Source: an uncultured Bacteroides sp.
GTDB lineage: Bacteria > Bacteroidota > Bacteroidia > Bacteroidales > Bacteroidaceae
Direction of reading: 5' to 3'
Assembly (NCBI GenBank): GCA_900552075.1
Contig: URYL01000003.1
Span: 124,001-188,000, forward strand
Length of the DNA: 64,000 nt
In this document: positions 62,565 through 64,000 of the stretch, one piece after another
Position numbering within the stretch: the first letter of the stretch is position 1
How the letters are laid out: every line of letters starts with the position of its first letter
The notes under the pieces: model-generated
Database searches by the model: none
What the model saw: the letters and a program-made list of their open reading frames with translations, nothing else
Told to the model about the DNA's origin: nothing
Position numbers and translations under genes: made by a program

Positions 62565-63584
62565 ATGAGAAATTGTTATTTGTCACGTAATTATAAAGGA
62601 GTGGACGGAGCCGGGAATAAGGCGAAAACCGATATTGAGCGAATTATGGAGGAAAACGGTTATGTGAATGTAGGTTTTCGTCAGACTCGCTATACCAATA
62701 CGATACTTGCTTTTCTGGTCACGTTGGCGGGAGTGTTAAGGCTTCCTTTTTCCTTGAAAAAAGGTGACCGTCTGGTGTTGCAATATCCGTTGAAAAAGTA
62801 TTTTACGTTTGTCTGCCGGATGGCTCATTGGAAAGGTGTCAAGGTAATTGTCGTGATTCACGATTTGGGTAGTTTCCGCCGTAAGAAACTTACAGTGGAA
62901 CAGGAAATCCGACGTTTGAGTCATGCCGATTATATCATATCTCATAACAATCGAATGAAACAATGGTTGTTAGCTAATGGATGCAAGGTACCTTTGGGAG
63001 TTCTAGGAATCTTCGATTATCTTTCTGAGACTAACGCTTCTTTGCATACAGCTCTTTCACAACCATACAGAGTGGTGTATGCAGGGGCTTTGAACCCTCG
63101 TAAGAATACCTTCTTGTATGAGGTGGGTAATTACATTCATTCTTATCAGTTTAACTTGTATGGGAATGGTTTTGAACTAGATAAGGCGAAAGGTAAGGAA
63201 TTCTTCCATTGTAAAGGGTTCGTCCGCTCGGATGAGCTGATTGCTACGGTGGAAGGGGATTTTGGTTTAGTCTGGGACGGCTTCTCCGTAGATGCGTGTA
63301 CAGGTGACTTTGGAGAATACTTGAAATATAATAATCCACATAAAACATCCTTATACATTCGTTGTGAGTTACCGATTATTATTTGGGAAAAAGCGGCTCT
63401 TGCTGATTTCGTCCAAGCTAACGGCATTGGACTTTGTGTATCTTCTCTGATGGAACTGGATGCAGTCTTGTCTTCTATTACTCCTGAGCAGTATATAGCG
63501 ATGAAGCAGCGTACTGTGGAGATAAGCCGACGGTTGAGTCAAGGATATTACATTCAAAAAGCATTGTCCGAAGTGGTATTTTAA
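62565..63584 (+). CDS. Galactofuranosyltransferase
   Basis: A 339-residue GT-B enzyme resembling bacterial beta-1,6-galactofuranosyltransferases (WbbI type): NYKGVDGAGNKAKTDIERIM at the start, VVIHDLGSFRRKK (about 86-98), YAGALNPRKNTFLYEV and GLVWDGFSVDACTGDFGEYLKYNNPHKTSLYIRCELPIIIWEKAALADFV near the donor site. Its gene lies 5 bp after glf, which supplies UDP-Galf. The acceptor is probably the LPS core built by the neighbouring genes. Confidence 0.9.
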   Translation: MRNCYLSRNYKGVDGAGNKAKTDIERIMEENGYVNVGFRQTRYTNTILAFLVTLAGVLRLPFSLKKGDRLVLQYPLKKYFTFVCRMAHWKGVKVIVVIHDLGSFRRKKLTVEQEIRRLSHADYIISHNNRMKQWLLANGCKVPLGVLGIFDYLSETNASLHTALSQPYRVVYAGALNPRKNTFLYEVGNYIHSYQFNLYGNGFELDKAKGKEFFHCKGFVRSDELIATVEGDFGLVWDGFSVDACTGDFGEYLKYNNPHKTSLYIRCELPIIIWEKAALADFVQANGIGLCVSSLMELDAVLSSITPEQYIAMKQRTVEISRRLSQGYYIQKALSEVVF

Positions 63585-63588
63585 AATT

Positions 63589-64000
63589 ATGGAAAAAGGT
63601 ATTATACATGTCGCTTGCAACATTGATACTTCTTATGTGAAGTATTGCATTGTGATGCTGACCTCTTTGTTTGAGAATAATCGGGAGGTAAAATTTCATA
63701 TACATGTAATTGCTGGAGAGTTGTCCGAAGAAGCCTGCCAACAACTTCGTAACTGGGTAGAGAAACAGTATTTACACACACTGACAATTTATGAAGCTGG
63801 GGAAGATTTATTGAGAGGCTGTATGATTTATGGTAACAGTCATATTTCACTGGCTACTTATTATCGGATTTTCTTGGAAACCATTTTGCCACAGGATTTG
63901 CAGAAAGTTATATACTTGGATTGTGATTTAATAGTAAATGGTTCTATTCAAGATTTTTGGGATACCAATATCAGTGACTATGCAGTGGGATGTGTAGAAG
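63589..64000 (+). CDS. Glycosyltransferase family 8, N-terminal part
   Basis: A partial gene that runs off the window; about 137 residues are seen. It starts MEKGIIHVACNIDTSYVKYCIVMLTSLFENN, the usual GT8 N-terminal strand-helix, and has the HISLATYYRIFLETILP and VIYLDCDLIV region, with DCD as the metal-binding DxD. GT8 enzymes add glucose or galactose to LPS cores. The ATG lies 4 bp after the galactofuranosyltransferase stop, so it is in the same operon. The truncation is a window-edge effect. Confidence 0.93.
   Translation, partial: MEKGIIHVACNIDTSYVKYCIVMLTSLFENNREVKFHIHVIAGELSEEACQQLRNWVEKQYLHTLTIYEAGEDLLRGCMIYGNSHISLATYYRIFLETILPQDLQKVIYLDCDLIVNGSIQDFWDTNISDYAVGCVE

Overview
The window is chromosomal DNA from a gut-type Bacteroidales bacterium, most likely Bacteroides or Phocaeicola. 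The support is two SusC/SusD pairs with surface glycoside hydrolases, lipoproteins with Bacteroidetes-style lipoboxes, families typical of the phylum (DUF4254, EFR1, GH3-like acyl-acid-amido synthetase, galactofuranosyltransferase), and promoters of the Bacteroides type (TTG/TTTG, about 20 bp, TAnnTTTG) in front of most transcription units. The species cannot be fixed from the sequence alone. No tRNA, rRNA, CRISPR, transposase, integrase or phage gene was seen.

Layout. 1-7789: the distal end of a polysaccharide utilisation locus (PUL): SusC (cut by the window edge), SusD, a GH30 lipoprotein and a GH2 enzyme, probably acting on a beta-galactan. 7790-7981: an array of 22-bp palindromic units and a terminator. 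7982-9169: luxS and mtnN (methyl-cycle recycling, AI-2). 9251-11752: a large YfhO-family membrane protein. 11797-20616 (minus strand): a surface-glycan cluster with a Wzx flippase, five glycosyltransferases or glycosyltransferase-like proteins, a LicD phosphotransferase and a fused cytidylyltransferase/SDR protein resembling CDP-ribitol synthases. 20722-22764: metG. 22982-37791: a second PUL with SusC/SusD leftward and two GH20 hexosaminidases, a 1,194-residue GH2 and a serine-type sulfatase rightward, which suggests sulfated GlcNAc/Gal host glycans such as mucin O-glycans. 37878-39833: mnmA and an EFR1 flavodoxin/ferredoxin. 39954-43882: ruvB, a second MOP flippase and a DUF389 membrane protein. 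43938-44948: an atypical phosphofructokinase. 45102-49355: a GH3-like adenylating enzyme, an Ig-like lipoprotein and a DUF3108 protein. 49442-53136: rnc, fabF, acpP and pdxB. 53275-64000: lipopolysaccharide biosynthesis, with DUF4254, a GT9 heptosyltransferase-type enzyme, an MsbA-like ABC transporter, an LpxL-type acyltransferase, GT2, GT32, a WaaP-like kinase, GT4, UDP-galactopyranose mutase, a galactofuranosyltransferase and a GT8 cut by the window end.

How it fits together. The window joins glycan harvest (two PULs) with surface glycan construction. The glycan cluster at 12-20 kb carries what looks like a ribitol-phosphate module: CDP-ribitol synthase coupled by an ATGA overlap to a LicD transferase, with its own promoter. 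The 53-64 kb region appears to build the LPS core with phosphorylation and galactofuranose. Two intergenic arrays share an exact 22-bp period and palindromic units but have different sequences; they are the least explained DNA in the window.
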